This document shows positions 34,366 to 46,582 of a stretch of DNA of 64,000 bases, one piece after another (within the stretch, counting starts at the first letter, position 1; each line of letters starts with the position of its first letter). The translations under genes and the position numbers were made by a program. Source of the DNA: Varanus komodoensis (lineage: Eukaryota > Chordata > Lepidosauria > Squamata > Varanidae); contig NW_025336346.1 in NCBI RefSeq assembly GCF_004798865.1, forward strand, positions 6,580,572-6,644,571, in the 5' to 3' direction. The notes beneath the pieces were generated by a model that did no database searches, was not told the origin of the DNA, and worked only from the letters and a program-made list of their open reading frames with translations.

Positions 34366-36199
34366 AGTCTATCACATCTGAGATGTGTGCATAACACCTT
34401 CACTTTCTTCCTCTTATGAAGAAACTTCTTCTACACCCCATGCCATTTACTTCTGGTTGTGGAACAATTTACTAAATATGCCTGTCTCACCATACGCATG
34501 TGACTCAGGAGTGATAAGCATAGAAAGCTATTAATATTGTTCAGCTCATTCCCACCACTGATTCCCATTAGGGTCACTCTATGCCTTATACTTCCAGACT
34601 CACCTTTGAATGTGCTACATGGGAACATAGCCAAGCATTGCTTGCAAATTCATCAATGACATGGGTATACTCTTCGGAAAGCCAGGCTCAGTTAGAGCTC
34701 CCACTCAGGAATAGGCTCAGCAGCAAGCCAGCTGGATTATGTACTGTACTGATGTTTTGCCTCCAGGGCTTTCTGCAGGCTTCTGTGAACCCCAAGTTGT
34801 CTCAACTGGGGATTAAGCCAGAAATGCTGAGGAACAGGAGGGCCAGATGAGGAAGAGACTCTGGTTCTTCCCGTTTAGGTTTAACAGCCCTACTTGTCTA
34901 ACAGGGAAAATGATAACCTTTCGAATGAAAAATACACACTGTTGCCAACAGGAGATCACAATGCCTATTTGCATTTGGCTGGAACAGTTTTGCTTCTTTT
35001 TCTGTAAGGGTGAAAATAGTGCAAACCAGCAGCAGACCTGCAGTTATGGCAGGAGCAGGATTAACCAAAACAATGGCTTTGCTAACCCTTTCCTGCTGGG
35101 TTTTTGTCTGAGAAGCCCTTGGGCTTTCTGCATGTACAAATTAACTCGGCCCACTTCAGCTCGTCCCACTTTGGCCAACTGTCTTGCCTGGACTAGCTTT
35201 CCATTGAGGTCGAAGACTGAATTTCTTCGTTGTGGACGAGCAGGGACGTAGAATAACGAGCCACTGATTCTGGTGCCGTGGCTGTTTTGTTTGTGCTAAT
35301 GGTACAATGAAGCTCTAGAGAGGGTTATTTCATTCATTCCTGAAAGGGTCTCTGGACACACAGTGGATGTGTTGTGCCGAGCTGAAAGGCATCTTTGAGG
35401 GAACGTGTCATCTGCCCCCACTTGGCCTTGCTGAAGGACTGCAATGAGAAACCATCTCAACCTTTGCAGCGCGATTCATTCAAGCCACTTCCGACAACTC
35501 TCTCTCTCTCTCTTTCTCCCTTACACTCACCCTCTCCCCAAAAGAGTGTTTAAACTTTTTCAGGGCAATGGGCCATTGTTCCTCCCCTTGTGCTGTTTTG
35601 GGCAGAAGTTACTTTGGGGATCCCGAAGTGATGCCAGGCAGTGCCAGGCTGACCACTTGGGACTTGCCAGAAAAGAGGAAATGAGTCATCAGGAAGGAAG
35701 CCAAATGCAAGTGTCAATTTGCATAAAATCTGAATATGCTAATCTGCATGTTTGCATGTAGATGTATACATTGTTAGGAAAATGCAGTATACAGACATAT
35801 AATTTAAATAGAAAAACTATAGTATGGAAAACTGCGACTTGGTGTTCTCTGTGCGTTGTTGGTTTGCAGTCCAATGATGGCCAGCTTCAAGGCTCAACTC
35901 TTCTTTCTGCTGGTTCTTTCTTTTTAACCTGGAATTGGACTTGATCGCACTACCAGCAGAGGACTGTTATGTGTAAAGGAGGGCTAACGGCCACCCAAGT
36001 ATTTGCCAGGCGGTCACTGTGAAACAAGCGACGTCTGGATCCCAGGAGGGAACTCGCTGCTCTTTGTTTAAAGCAACATAATGACAGAATGAGCCACGGC
36101 CCCAGAGATCCTTGTCTGCTGCCGCATGAGCTGCTCCAGGCACCAGTGGTAGGAAAGCCATGTGGCCTGAATCCTGGTTCAGCGGCACCAGGCACTGGG
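34366..36199. other. Unassigned non-coding stretch
   Basis: About 1.8 kb; a TC-rich run lies at 35500-35520. Frames such as 34847-35251 plus show no domain. No gene supported. Confidence 0.3.
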
Positions 36200-36300
36200 G
36201 GAGCTTGGGCCAGTCCTTGTTTTTCTTCCTAACCTACTTCGCAGGGTTGCTGTGAAGGAGTGGGAGAAATAGAGCAACCCCTGTGTAAGGCACCCAGAAT
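36200..36300 (+). repeat. tRNA-derived SINE (type 1), body
   Basis: 'gagcttgggccagtcctt', 'cctaacctacttcgcagggttgctgtgaagga' is the core of the type 1 SINE body on the plus strand. The tRNA-like head to the left is decayed. Confidence 0.55.
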
Positions 36301-36435
36301 TACACCCCCTGTGCAAGGCAGGGCAGAAATAAGTTAAACAGAACAGTGTCTGTGGATGCAAGAAGTGGATTGAGAAGGGGGTGGGTGTGTCTATGGGCTG
36401 AAATACACGGGGTCATCACCAACTGAGATGAACTA

Positions 36436-37385
36436 AAGCAGCGGTGGGTGACTCCAGGGGGCCGAGGGCCAATTTTCTCTCTTGATCCACTGGGCGTTGC
36501 ACACGCCCTGCCACCAACTCCGCGGCCCTTGGGCTGCCGCAGCCCCAGTGAGTGAAAGGCAGCCTGTCCAGTGCAAGGCCAGGCCATTGCCCGCGGATTG
36601 CTTCAGGGCAGCCTGGCATGCCCCGGAGCCCTGGGAGAGTGCAGCTGCAGGGCAGCACTGAGTTGCAGAGGGGGGAGCTGCCAGAAAGGACGGGGTGTTG
36701 CAGGTGGCCTGTAGGCTGTCCGCCCCGGAACTACAGATAACAGGAATCTGAACCTTGCCTCCTACAGCATTAAATCTTTCTCAGATTCAACCTGCTAGAA
36801 ACTGGGGACACGTTTGCTTTTTCTGTAGTGTGAAAATGACCCATAAAGTTGCTCAAGCTGGGAGAAGAGCTGTTCCATTTCTTAATTTCAGTCCTGCAGT
36901 TTCCCACTGCTGCAGCTTAACTGGCATGGAGAAGCCAGGCTGCTGCTGGTCTTACTGGCCCTTCCTGGGCTTCAGGAACTTCCCTTGTTCAGGGCCCTGT
37001 TTATATCCGCCATGCAGGGATTCTCCCGCAGGGACTACTAGGCTGACTGGCCGAGGTTGGGGGCTGAAGTGCTTCTGCTCTGTGCTGGCATAGCGAACAG
37101 CACAGAGAGGGTGCCGCTGGTCCTCTTTCAGGCCAAGAGCTGGACTCAGTCTCAGAGATGCTCTTGTGGGTGGCACCCAGTGGTGGGTGGAGCCAAAGGC
37201 AAAGGGGTGGGCCCCAAATGCAAAACATACTGGCAAATTTTAGATTAATCTGCAGGGGGAAACTTGCCCAAAAGCCAGAATACCAGCAAATGATTGCAGC
37301 TTGTGGGGAGGGGGTTGGAGCCAAAGGGAATGTAGAAGTGCCTTCTGGGAAGATGCAGGAGGGGCAGATTCGGCCCCTGCCTTAG
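36436..37385. mobile_element. hAT-like non-autonomous element, degraded
   Basis: The left part starts CAGCGGTGGGTGACTCCAGG and continues 'gggccgagggccaatttt'. The right part has 'ggttggagccaaaggg' and 'ggggcagattcggcccctgcc'. These match the expected ends of a squamate hAT family, but the right terminal repeat is lost and no duplication is seen, so it may be two separate pieces. Confidence 0.35.
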
Positions 37386-37917
37386 AGGATGCTGTGGCCT
37401 GTAAGTCCTAGATGGTTTGGTTGATTGTCTTAAGGCTGCACCCTTCTAGCTACTTTCCTGGGTATTTCCTTGAACTTGCTGGGGCTTATTGTTGGATTCT
37501 GAGTCTGGCCTCCCACAATGGCTCGTTTTGTGCAGGACCTGCTTATTTGGTGTGAGGATCTCTATGGCCAGGTCTACAGGCCTAGCTGCAATTCACTTTT
37601 CCTATTTGGAGTTAGCCAGGGAAATGTGGAAGTGCCTCTGAGCACATCATGAGCGTACCTGGTACGCACAGCTTCCCCTGGCCATGCCATGGGTACCCCA
37701 GTTTATTGCTGCTGTTCCATGAAGGGATCTTGTGGCACACAAATAGATTTCTCATGGCCACGCTTTCATGTACCAGCACCCACTTTCGAAGGTACATGTG
37801 GTGTTATCCTGCGTTATACACTACAGGTAACTTTGGGACTTGCAATGTTCCTTTTAGAAATCAATTGCTGCAGTTGGAACACTGAGCTCCCAGTCTGTGA
37901 AATGGTTTCTTCCAATT
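37386..37917. other. Unassigned spacer
   Basis: Half a kilobase with nothing recognised. Confidence 0.3.
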
Positions 37918-37957
37918 GTCATTCATTCATTCATTCATTCATTCATTCATTCATTCT
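37918..37957. repeat. (ATTC)n microsatellite
   Basis: About nine perfect units of CATT in a row, adjoining a block 'tatctgcttttctacgcagagctgcttaacacaa' that resembles the minus-strand end of an L2-type tail. Confidence 0.95.
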
Positions 37958-38224
37958 ATCTGCTTTTCTACGCAGAGCTGCTTAACACAATCAGCATAAA
38001 ATCAACAAATTAATTACCATGCAAGAAAAAGCAAACAGCAGCGATGGAAGACAGGTCTCTGACCTGCAAGTGAAAGGTGGCCGACTCAAAGCATTTTCAG
38101 CCTATGACAAAGTAGATCTGCCTCAGCAGAGACAGGAATGTGGATGTTACCTCTAGGAACAGCGATGTCCCAGAGTCACGGTTTGCAGGGATAAACTGTG
38201 CCAACGCTGTTTGATAATTTCTTA

Positions 38225-38452
38225 TTTTATTTGCTGTACTTATAGGCCACCTTTTTTGCTATCGGGAACAGAAGGCAGTTTCCATAGTCTTCCTCCTTTC
38301 CATTTTACCCTCACAACCACAACCCTGTGATGTAGGTTGGCTGCAATACTGTGTCTGTCACCCAGGGAGCTTCATGGCCGGGTGGACTAGAACCGGGATC
38401 TGCTGAGTGCCAGTCCAGCACTCACATCGCTGTGTCACTGACTCTCTGGGAA
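38225..38452 (-). repeat. tRNA-derived SINE (type 1), near full length
   Basis: On the plus strand it runs 'cttataggccacctttttt', 'ccattttaccctcacaaccacaaccctgtgatgtaggttgg', 'cacccagggagcttcatggc', 'actagaaccgggatctg', 'ccagcactcacatcgctgtgtcactgac'. Reverse-complemented, the last parts give the tRNA-like head with A-box region and a B-box-like GGTTCTAGT. Length (about 225 bp) suits a full-length, moderately diverged Sauria-type SINE. Confidence 0.65.
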
Positions 38453-39365
38453 GCTGATTAGGGGGATGCCGACATTGTCTCCCACCCCTTTCTGAATTTC
38501 CTGTTCCCTCTGAGTTTTGCTGCAGTCTTCAGGGGGGCCTGGGGTGAGGAAGAGTGAGAATACATGATCTCGGCAACAATCTATTTTGGGCAGCCTGGAC
38601 TGGAATGAATGAGCAATGGAGACCCAGTGGCTTTATCGAAGGTCTGTTCTGGGAGAAGTGACAACTGCTAGGAGTGGTTTGCTGATCTGCATGTAAGACA
38701 CGTGTCTAGATAAGGATCCACTCAAGGATCTGCACGTTCCTTGGAGGCGGAGCTGTGAGGCCTGTCGTGATGAGTGCTGGCACTCACAAACTGTACCACT
38801 ACCCCACTGACCCAGAAAGCCCTTTTGTGTGTCTCCATGTGGGTGGGCTGCTTCATGGATCACTGCCTTGTCGTGGCGAAGGGGCTTGCGTAGAGCCATG
38901 AAGCTGTGAGCTATGCCATGCAGGGCCACCCAAGTCGGACAGGTCATAGCAGAGAGCTCTGACAAAACGGGATCCACTGGAGAAGGAAATGGCAACCCAC
39001 TCCAGTATCTTTGCCATGAAAACCCCATGGACAGAACCAAAAGGCAAAAAGATATGACACCGGAAGATGAGCCCCTCAGGTCGGAAGGTGTCCATTAAGC
39101 TACTGGGGAAGAGCAGAGGGCTAGTACTAGTAGCGCCAGAAAGAATGAAGCGACTGGGTCGAAGCTGAAAGGACACTCAGTTGCAGATGTATCTGGTGGT
39201 GAAAGGAGAAAATTGGAGATATGAAGGGAACATTTCATGCAAAGATGGGCATGATAAAGGACCAAAATAGCAGGGACCTAACAGAGGCAGAGGAGATTAA
39301 GAAATGGTGGCAAGATTACGCAGAAGAACTATACAAGAAAGAGCTTAACGTCCCTGATAACCACG

Positions 39366-40819
39366 ATGGGGTGGTCACTGACCTTGAGCCTGGAATATGA
39401 AGTCAAATGGGCCTTAGAAAGTCTGAGCAACAACAAAGCTAGTGGAGGTGACAGTATTCTAGCTGAGCTATTCAAAATCTTAAAAGACGATGCAGTAAAA
39501 GTGCTACACTCAATATGCCAGCAAATTTGGAAAACTCAACAGTGGCCACAGGATTGGAAAAGGTCAGTTTACATTCCCATCCCANNNNNNNNNNNNNNNN
39601 NNNNNNNNNNNNNNNNNNNNNNNNNNNNNNNNNNNNNNNNNNNNNNNNNNNNNNNNNNNNNNNNNNNNNNNNNNNNNNNNNNNNGAAAATCTTAAAAGAC
39701 GATGCAGTAAAAGTGCTACACTCAATATGCCAGCAAATTTGGAAAACTCAACAGTGGCCACAGGATTGGAAAAGGTCAGTTTACATTCCCATCCCAAAGA
39801 AGGGCAATGCCAAAGAATGTTCAAACTACCGCACCATTGCACTCATTTCACATGCTAGCAAAGTTATGCTCAAAATCCTACGAGCTAGGCTCCAACAGTA
39901 TGTGGACTGAGAACTACCAGAAGTACAGGCAGGATTTTGAAGAGGGAGAGGAACTACAGATCAAATTGCCAACATACGCTGGATCATGGAGAAAGCTAGG
40001 GAGTTCCAGAAAAACATCTACTTCTGCTTCATTGACTACGCTAAAGCCTTTGGTTGTGTGGATCACAACAAATTGTGGCAAGTTCTTAAAGAGATGGGAG
40101 TACCAGACCATCTTATTTGTCTCTTGAGAAACCTATATAAGGGTCAAGAAACAACAGTGAGAACTGGACATGGAACCACTGATTGGTTCGAAATTGAGAA
40201 AGAAGTTTGGCAAGACTGTATACTATCGCCCTGCCTATTTAACTTACATGCAGAGCACATCATGAAAAAGGCGGGGCTAGATGAATCACCAGTTGGAATT
40301 AAGATTGCTGGGAGAAATATCAACAACCTCAGATATGCAGATGATACCACTCTAATGGCAGAAAACAAAGAGGAACTAAAGAGCCTCTTGATGAGGGTGA
40401 AGGAGGAGAGTGCAAAAGTTGGCTTGAAACTCAACATTAAGAAAACTAAGATCATGGCATCTAGCCGTCTCACTTCCTGGCAAATAGATGGGGAAGAAAT
40501 GAAGGTAGTGACAGACATTATTTTCCTGGGCTCCAAGATCACTGCAGATGGGGACTGCAGCCAAGAAATTAAAAGACACTTGGTCCTGAGGAGGAAAGCT
40601 ATGGCCAATCTAGACAGCATACTAAAAAGCAGAGACATCACCCTGCCAACAAAAGTGCGTATAGTCAAGGCTATGGTTTTCCCAGTTGCAATGTATGGCT
40701 GTGAAAGCTGGACCATAAGGAAAGCTGAGCACCAAAGAATTGGGGCCTTGAACTGTGGTGCTGGAGGAGACTCCTGTGAGTCCCTTGGACTGCAAGGAGA
40801 TCAAACCGGTGTGTCCTAG
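39366..40819 (+). pseudogene. BovB reverse transcriptase, broken
   Basis: The frame at 39366-39584 carries the RT-0/1 region (LSNNKASGGDSILAELFK, then WPQDWKRSVYIPIPKKG after the gap, 39515-39910). The longest open part, 39986-40819, holds FIDYAKAF (residues 15-22), CILSPCLFNL and the catalytic LRYADDTTLM (YADD at residues 117-120), followed by KTKIMASS and the thumb region TLPTKVRIVKAMVFPVAMYGCESWT. The usual RQGCILSP block reads WQDCILSP here, a change at a conserved site. Frames must be switched near 39910 and after about 40760, and the C terminus follows in another frame at 40864-41103. With no endonuclease region, this copy cannot encode a complete RTE protein. Confidence 0.9.
39585..39684. 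other. Assembly gap (100 N)
   Basis: Exactly 100 undetermined bases. It is bordered by an identical 111-bp segment at 39474-39584 and 39686-39796. This suggests two contigs that overlap but were joined with a standard gap, so the gap and one copy may not exist in the genome. Confidence 0.95.
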
Positions 40820-41189
40820 AGGAGATCAACCCTGACTGCTCTTTAGAAGGCCAGATACTGAAGATGAAACTCAAATACTTTGGCCACCTAATGAGAAGGA
40901 AGGACTCCCTGGAGAAGAGCCTAATGCTGGGAACAATAGATGGCAAAGGAAGAAGGGGATGGCAGAGGATGAGGTGGCCAGATGGCGTCACTGAAGCAGT
41001 TGGTGTGAGCTTGAGTGGACTCAGGGGGATTGTGGAGGACAGGAAGGCCTGGAGGAATGCCGTCCATGGGGTTGCAATGGGTTGGACACGACTTTGTGAC
41101 TAACAACAACAACAAAAACAACATGTGGGTGGGACGCAAGACACAAGAAGGATTCTCCTGATGATGTCAGAAGCTGGACAGGATTGCCT

Positions 41190-41275
41190 TTCTTTAACTA
41201 TTTATTTTGGTTTGATTTGCAGCCTGTCTTTCTACCAAGTTAAATGGAATTCAAGCCAACTTGAGTTGCGAGAAA
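41190..41275 (-). repeat. L2-type tail fragment, uncertain
   Basis: 'aactatttattttggtttgatttgcagcctgtctttctacc' followed by 'ggaattcaagccaactt' has the order of a family B or SINE tail on the minus strand. Weak. Confidence 0.3.
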
Positions 41276-41539
41276 GAGGGGACAGTCCTCTGGGTGTCCT
41301 GGTGCAAAACTGAGTAGGGCATTAAAGCAGGAAAGAGGGAGTGCTAGAAAAGATGAGCAGCCCTGCTCTGAGAACCGTGAGAAGATTGGTGGTCGGCTGA
41401 GCAGGCCCCCTCCCTTGGCTTTGCTTGCCCCCTACTTTGCCAGTGGGGTCCCTGGGGCAACAAAACAGAGCATAACCAACCCAAGTCAAACAAAACCTTG
41501 AGGGAGATGATAGAGATTATGGTTTGTTCTCTTTCCTAG

Positions 41540-42225
41540 TGCCAGGATTGGGGCTGTTCTGGTGGCCAGAACCAGAACTACCACCACCTATTTGCAGGAT
41601 CGGTCCCAGGCCCTGCTGGAGTTCTCATTCTACAGATGAGCACCAGCTGGAAGTCCTGGGGAAGAGCTATATAAGAGCAAGCTCTTCCCTCTGGAACTGC
41701 CCCAGCAACACAGGCCTGCCTGCTCCTGCCCATCAGCAACACAGGTTTGCTGCTGATCCTGTATCCTGCCTAGGTTGCTGCTGCATTTCCTGCTTTCCCA
41801 TGTTGCCTTGCTCTCATGCCTGACCTTTATCTTGCCTCACGTGTGTATCCTGCCTCACCGTGTTGCCTCGGGAGCACAGGGCTTCCTGTGAGCAGTGGTT
41901 CAGCTCCTGCATCTTGCCCAGTTCTTGCTGCATCGGTTCCTGTTATCCTGTGTATCTTGCCTTGCTGTGCCTCCTGCCCTGTTATCCTGCCCAAGCTACC
42001 TGCATCCTCTTAGGCTCTCAGTCCTCAGCTTGGTCCTGCCACATCCCTGTTCTGCCCTCCTGCATTTGTCTCGTTCCTGACCTGGGCCTGCACCACCGCT
42101 ATGACTTGGCCTCTCCATCCAGCCCTGCTTCTGGACTCTGCCTTGCCTGAAGTTCTGTTGCCCTGGTGCCTTTGTTTCTCTTGCCTTGCCTCTGGCTGCC
42201 CACATCCTGGCTGTGGGCCCTGACA
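41540..42225 (+). mobile_element. Probable Ty3/Gypsy-type LTR (fossil)
   Basis: The segment begins TGCCAGGATTGG and ends GGCCCTGACA, an imperfect inverted terminal repeat of the TGTCAGG...CCTGACA form. A TATA-like word (GCTATATAAGAGC) lies at about 41667. Downstream is a long pyrimidine-rich tract of CCTGC/CTTGCC words, as is common in vertebrate Gypsy-type LTRs. No clear flanking duplication was found and no internal region is recognised beside it. The length of 686 bp is plausible for an LTR. The call rests on the ends and composition alone. Confidence 0.45.
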
Positions 42226-43924
42226 ACTGGGCCCTGGGATGTGACTACCAAGTCTCTGTGGGAAAGCACATTTCTAAGCCTCACCCTTGGAGCCAACATG
42301 AAGGGTGTCTGGATGCTTCTAGAGCAGTCTGAGGGGAGGCTAGAAGGCAGTTGCACCCCTTTTTAAAGGGAGGTTTGCACTTGCACCCAGAAGCAGGAGC
42401 TCCTTCATAAACTTGAGATCTTACTAAACTTTGCTACAGCATGGGCCCTCTGTGTAGACTCTAGGACCATGCCAGGGAGTTCAGTCGGAGCAGCCTGTTC
42501 TGTAACACTGCAGCCGAACTGCCAGATACGTCAACATTCCAGCAGAATTTCTTCAGTTTAATCATGACATCTGTTAAACCACAACACTTAGTCCCCCCTT
42601 CACAATGCTGTAATTCTTCCTCGGAGCATGGCTGTACAAAATGCATTGATCCAGAAACGTCAACTCCATTACGGAGGCACATAAATCATTGCTTTGTGAG
42701 AGAGTCAGAGATGGACTGACTGAAAATGCCAATAAGAGACAATATATTCTTTCTTTCAATGGAAAACAAGGCTGGTATTTCAGAGGGAGGGGGAGAAGTG
42801 GGCAACCCAGTGGAATGGTTGAAATGCGGCGTATAGATATAACCGTCTGTTTGACCAGAGGACCTTTCGGTCTTGACTCCCCGTGTCAAAAATAGCCCAT
42901 TCCTCAAGCTGCGCTATCACTGGACGCTCAGTGAAGGCAAAGTACAGTGGGGATGCTCACAGCCCTCTGGACTAGAAGCATGATGGACATTGCATACGGG
43001 GCGGGTGGGAGAGGAATATGGGGCTGAACTCCTGCCACCCTGGAAGTCATCCATCGGTCCGGCTGCAGCGTGTGGCATGGGGAGGGCAGGAAGGTGGAGC
43101 GCTGCTGGGATGCATCGCGGCCTGGCGGACCCTGACTCCCCCCGCTCTCCCCAGAGCACCCTCTTTATCCCTCCTCCAAGGTCACTCTGATGACCTTGGG
43201 GAAGCGGCTGGTGTGGCTCTTTCCACGCCAGCTGCAAGGGGGAGGGAAAAGAGTGCTTTGCTTTGAGCACAGAGGCCCAGCTGAAGGCTGCAGCTCTTTT
43301 CCACCCTCAGATCTGGGCATCCGGAGAGTCTTCCAGGGCCCACAGCCCAGACTCTGCCTGGGGTCTGCTTAGGATTTCTCTGCTCCACATTACGCAGCCC
43401 AGGCACAAAGCACCACCCAAAAAATGGATGAGTAATAGGTACAGTTCTCTCCATAAAAAAACAGAGATCATAACGATCAATTCTGGGCAGGCCCAGATCT
43501 GGAGGCAGTGGAGGGCATGCAGATGGAGGCAGTTGTCTCTCCTGGCAGGCTTTTTTTTTTAAATTAAAGTGTTTGTGTGTGTAGATTGTCTGCTTGGAAG
43601 AGGGGGGTGCCTGTCCCCTCTACATCTGGGGCTGACTCTGGGAATTTAGTAGGGTGTATGTGTGTGGCTTTGACATTATATTTTTAACCTCTATAATCCA
43701 AAGAAGGACTCAGCCATGAAAATAAGAAACTCTCTGGAAAAGACAGTGTCTAAATAGAATGCCCTTATTTGAATTAGCTCAAATCCGCAAGATCAAATTG
43801 ATAATCTAAACTGGACCAAAACCAGGCCCATCAGAATAAAATGCATTTGGGCACAATCTCGTGTCTTCTGTCCCGGAGACATACAAGGCTCTGGCCTGAG
43901 AGGCTTGTATTCATCCAGTGCATT
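42226..43924. other. Unassigned non-coding stretch
   Basis: About 1.7 kb including GC-rich DNA at 42990-43380 with overlapping frames on both strands and no domain. A T-run lies at 43551-43560. No gene supported. Confidence 0.3.
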
Positions 43925-43925
43925 C

Positions 43926-44020
43926 ACTGAGGCAGTGTGGTGCAGTGGTTCAGAGCTGGGACTGGGACTCAGACAATCTGGGTTCTAGTCCCCGCTCAGC
44001 CCCACCCCCATTATAACCGC
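43926..44020 (+). repeat. tRNA-derived SINE (type 1), head
   Basis: 'gaggcagtgtggtgcagtggttcagagc' carries the A-box region and 'ctgggttctagtccccgctcag' the B box (GGTTCTAGTCC) of a tRNA-derived SINE. The body is not recognisable beyond 'cagccccaccccc'. Confidence 0.7.
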
Positions 44021-45339
44021 CCTGTTGTCGTTTGTAGTAGTAGTGAAAGAAACAAGAATATTGGTATGACCTATGTTTTCCACCAGCGTTTCCCTGGCAG
44101 GCACAAGCATAACTGGCACCTGGAGGACTGCAACAAGAGCCAGAAAGGTTTGTAGCTAGGTCTGCATGTTGCACGAAGCCACCCTGTGTTGCGTTAGTTC
44201 TTTGCTGACCGAGGCGAGGCACTCTTGATGGAAGACTGGGCTCGCAGGGTCTTGTTTCTCCCGCATCCTCTCTCAGTCCTCCCACTAGTTCCAGCACACA
44301 CCCCGTTGCTTTTGGGGCAGAACTCTCAATGCCTCCATCCCTAGGTCAGCACCCTTTCTGTAACTGGTCTGTTGAGGTTGCTGGTTACTGATAGAAGCCT
44401 TCCCACTGCCCTGGTGCACTGGGCAGCCAGACAGAATGAATTTTCTGAATGTATTCACCAGCTCCCCGGCCCTGGGATTTTGCTGTTGCTTAAGCGTGCA
44501 AGACCACCTCTCAGAATTTAGTCAAGCATACTGATATCCTTATCGTGTCAATGTAATTATCAAGTTAATCTGCTATTCCATGACTTCCCTTGCTAGCAAA
44601 CAACTTCTTAAACTGAGTTGATTCATGTTACCCAGAAGTACGAACACCTGCTTGCAAGTGTAAAGTGTTTTCTACCTTCCAACCACCAGTGGCTTTCACC
44701 TGCTTCCCACGAAGCACATCATATTACACAGAAGAAAGCAATCTAATATCTTCTGTGATATTTAGTGAAGCACCCCCATATTCTCCTCTTTCCTTTTGCA
44801 CCCACACCCAAAGTACCTTCTTGTAGTTACCAGTTGCTTTCACCTCTGCACCGCTGCTTCCTGCCTATTGTTTCCCTCCATTGCTAGATGTCACATCTAG
44901 ATATGGCTTACAGTGTAGTAAGCAGGATTACTAAACATATGCAAAAGTCATGGCAAAGCATCCACATGGAAGGGAAAGTTGCAGACATGTTAAAGCAAAG
45001 CAGTGACATGGAACAAAAAGTTGTGCAAATCTCAAGCTAGAGCAAAAATTGCACAGATGTAATGGAAGTAGTGCTTTGTTTCTCACTGAAGACCAAAATA
45101 AAAAGGTGAAAAAGTAGTTGCAAAGGCATTCAAGGAGTGTTCTTGCTCTTTGAGTGTTAGGGATGTGCAGTGGAGAGCACTGAAAGGGTTAAGAGAGGAT
45201 GGAAGCAGCGCAAGCAAAATTTGAGCAGTAGCAGCAGGGGTGGTTCTTCAACAGTTCCCAGCAACCCCTGGCAAAGTCTCTCTGCACGGTAAGCTACCGT
45301 GAATATGAATAACCCTAAAACTAGTGATTGGTTCTTTGA
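44021..45339. other. Unassigned non-coding stretch
   Basis: No named repeat or exon. Contains, at 45163-45180, the 18-mer ATGTGCAGTGGAGAGCAC that is also part of the hairpin at 63421-63469. Confidence 0.35.
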
Positions 45340-45379
45340 GTTGTTCGTGAAAAATAAAGCATTCTGTGTTTGCATGAAA

Positions 45380-45560
45380 CAAACAGTCAGGTTCATGACA
45401 ATCCACACTCAAAGTTGAGTACAAGTATGGGTTGTTGACCCATAGGTTGTTTTGGGCACCAAACCACAGTTAGAAACCATGGTTTATTATCCACAAACCC
45501 TGAAAAGAACCTATGGTTTGTGAATTGTGTGTTGCTCATTGGCCAACGGGAAAGACTGGG
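45380..45560. repeat. Palindrome-rich CAA/TTG repeat, copy 2
   Basis: 'gggttgttgacccataggttgttttgggcaccaaaccac', 'aaaccatggtttattatccacaaacc' and 'ctatggtttgtgaattgtg' form local palindromes of the same kind as at 12100-12425. Probably the same kind of non-autonomous DNA element. Confidence 0.4.
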
Positions 45561-46582
45561 GATACTGTTGGTGCACCGCCCATTCTGCTGCTTAAGCAAC
45601 TTCCTGACTGAGCTGACAATCTGGAATGCTTAACAAGGTCTGGGGAGATGCACAAGGGTAAGGAGAACTTAGCCTCTCCTACCTGTGCCCTCCAGGGTGC
45701 TTGGAACAGGATTGGGGCAGAGTTGAGAGACTGGAAGCTTGCTGTGGACCATAAGAATTCTCTCTAGGTTCTGGAGTGTCTTGTATTGGGTCAAGGAGCA
45801 AGAACTGGGGATTCTGCTGGGGCATTGCCCACCCTTCTACTTGGCAGTATCCCTGTTTGAGCTGATGAAGATAATCTCAGATATTATGCTGAGATCTCCC
45901 AGGCTGTTGGATGTGGAGGACATCAACATCCATGCTGAGAGCACCTCGTATGGGACAACTCAGGTTGTTCTCCATGACAACCATGGGATTGTCTCAAAAT
46001 GTCATCAGCCCAACTTTATTTCTGGCTAGGCATGGGGACGGTGATCTGAGGGTAAAGGCCATTGATTCAGTCACTCAGTTGTGGTCAGATCACTACATGT
46101 GGAGTTTAGACTGACAGTGGCTTTTTTCCTCTATGAGGGTCAGGAATGTATTAAGCTGATCTGTTCCAGAGGTTAATGGATGCAGATGGTTTTTAGTGGG
46201 CTCCAAGTGGCTTCCTGGCCGATATGGCTGGTGCTCTTGCTGAAGCTCTGCTCGGTCTGTGGATATGGGCACTTGACACAATTGCTCCTGGACCCTGCCT
46301 GTAGTAGAACTCATATAGCTCCATGGCATATCCTGGAGTGGAGAACAATGAAACAGAACAGGAAATGGCTTGAGTATAGATGGAGAAAAACTCTAGTGGA
46401 AGCAATTGAACTCTGGTATGTGCCTGTAACCAGGTATATTTACGTAGCAACAGTGAAGGTGGCAAGCAATATCTTGTTGTCTCACTTCAGTCATCTATCT
46501 GTTGCTCGACAGAATTTCATAGGATTGTCTGGGGCCCAGTATATGCTGGCTCTGAAGACATTGTAGTCCCATCCAATGCTTA

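Larger units (their letters stand above)
38848..41121 (+). mobile_element. BovB (RTE) LINE with both ends and 12-bp TSD
   Basis: The element is flanked by exact duplications CATGTGGGTGGG at 38836-38847 and 41122-41133, so both ends are the original insertion ends. The 5' part has the BovB leader ('ctgccttgtcgtggcgaagg', 'gagaaggaaatggcaaccca'). The 3' end is AACAACAACAACAAAAACAA. The reverse transcriptase is readable, but the apurinic-type endonuclease region expected before it is missing: near 39215 the text passes from leader to 'agatatgaagggaacatttc', the linker before the polymerase. Span is 2274 bp including an assembly gap and a doubled segment. The true length is probably near 2.06 kb, against over 3 kb for a full BovB. 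RTE elements are copied by target-primed reverse transcription. Confidence 0.95.

Noticed and set aside
37918-37957. ATTC tandem run as a CRISPR-like or satellite array
   Set aside because: A 4-bp microsatellite of about 40 bp with no spacers.
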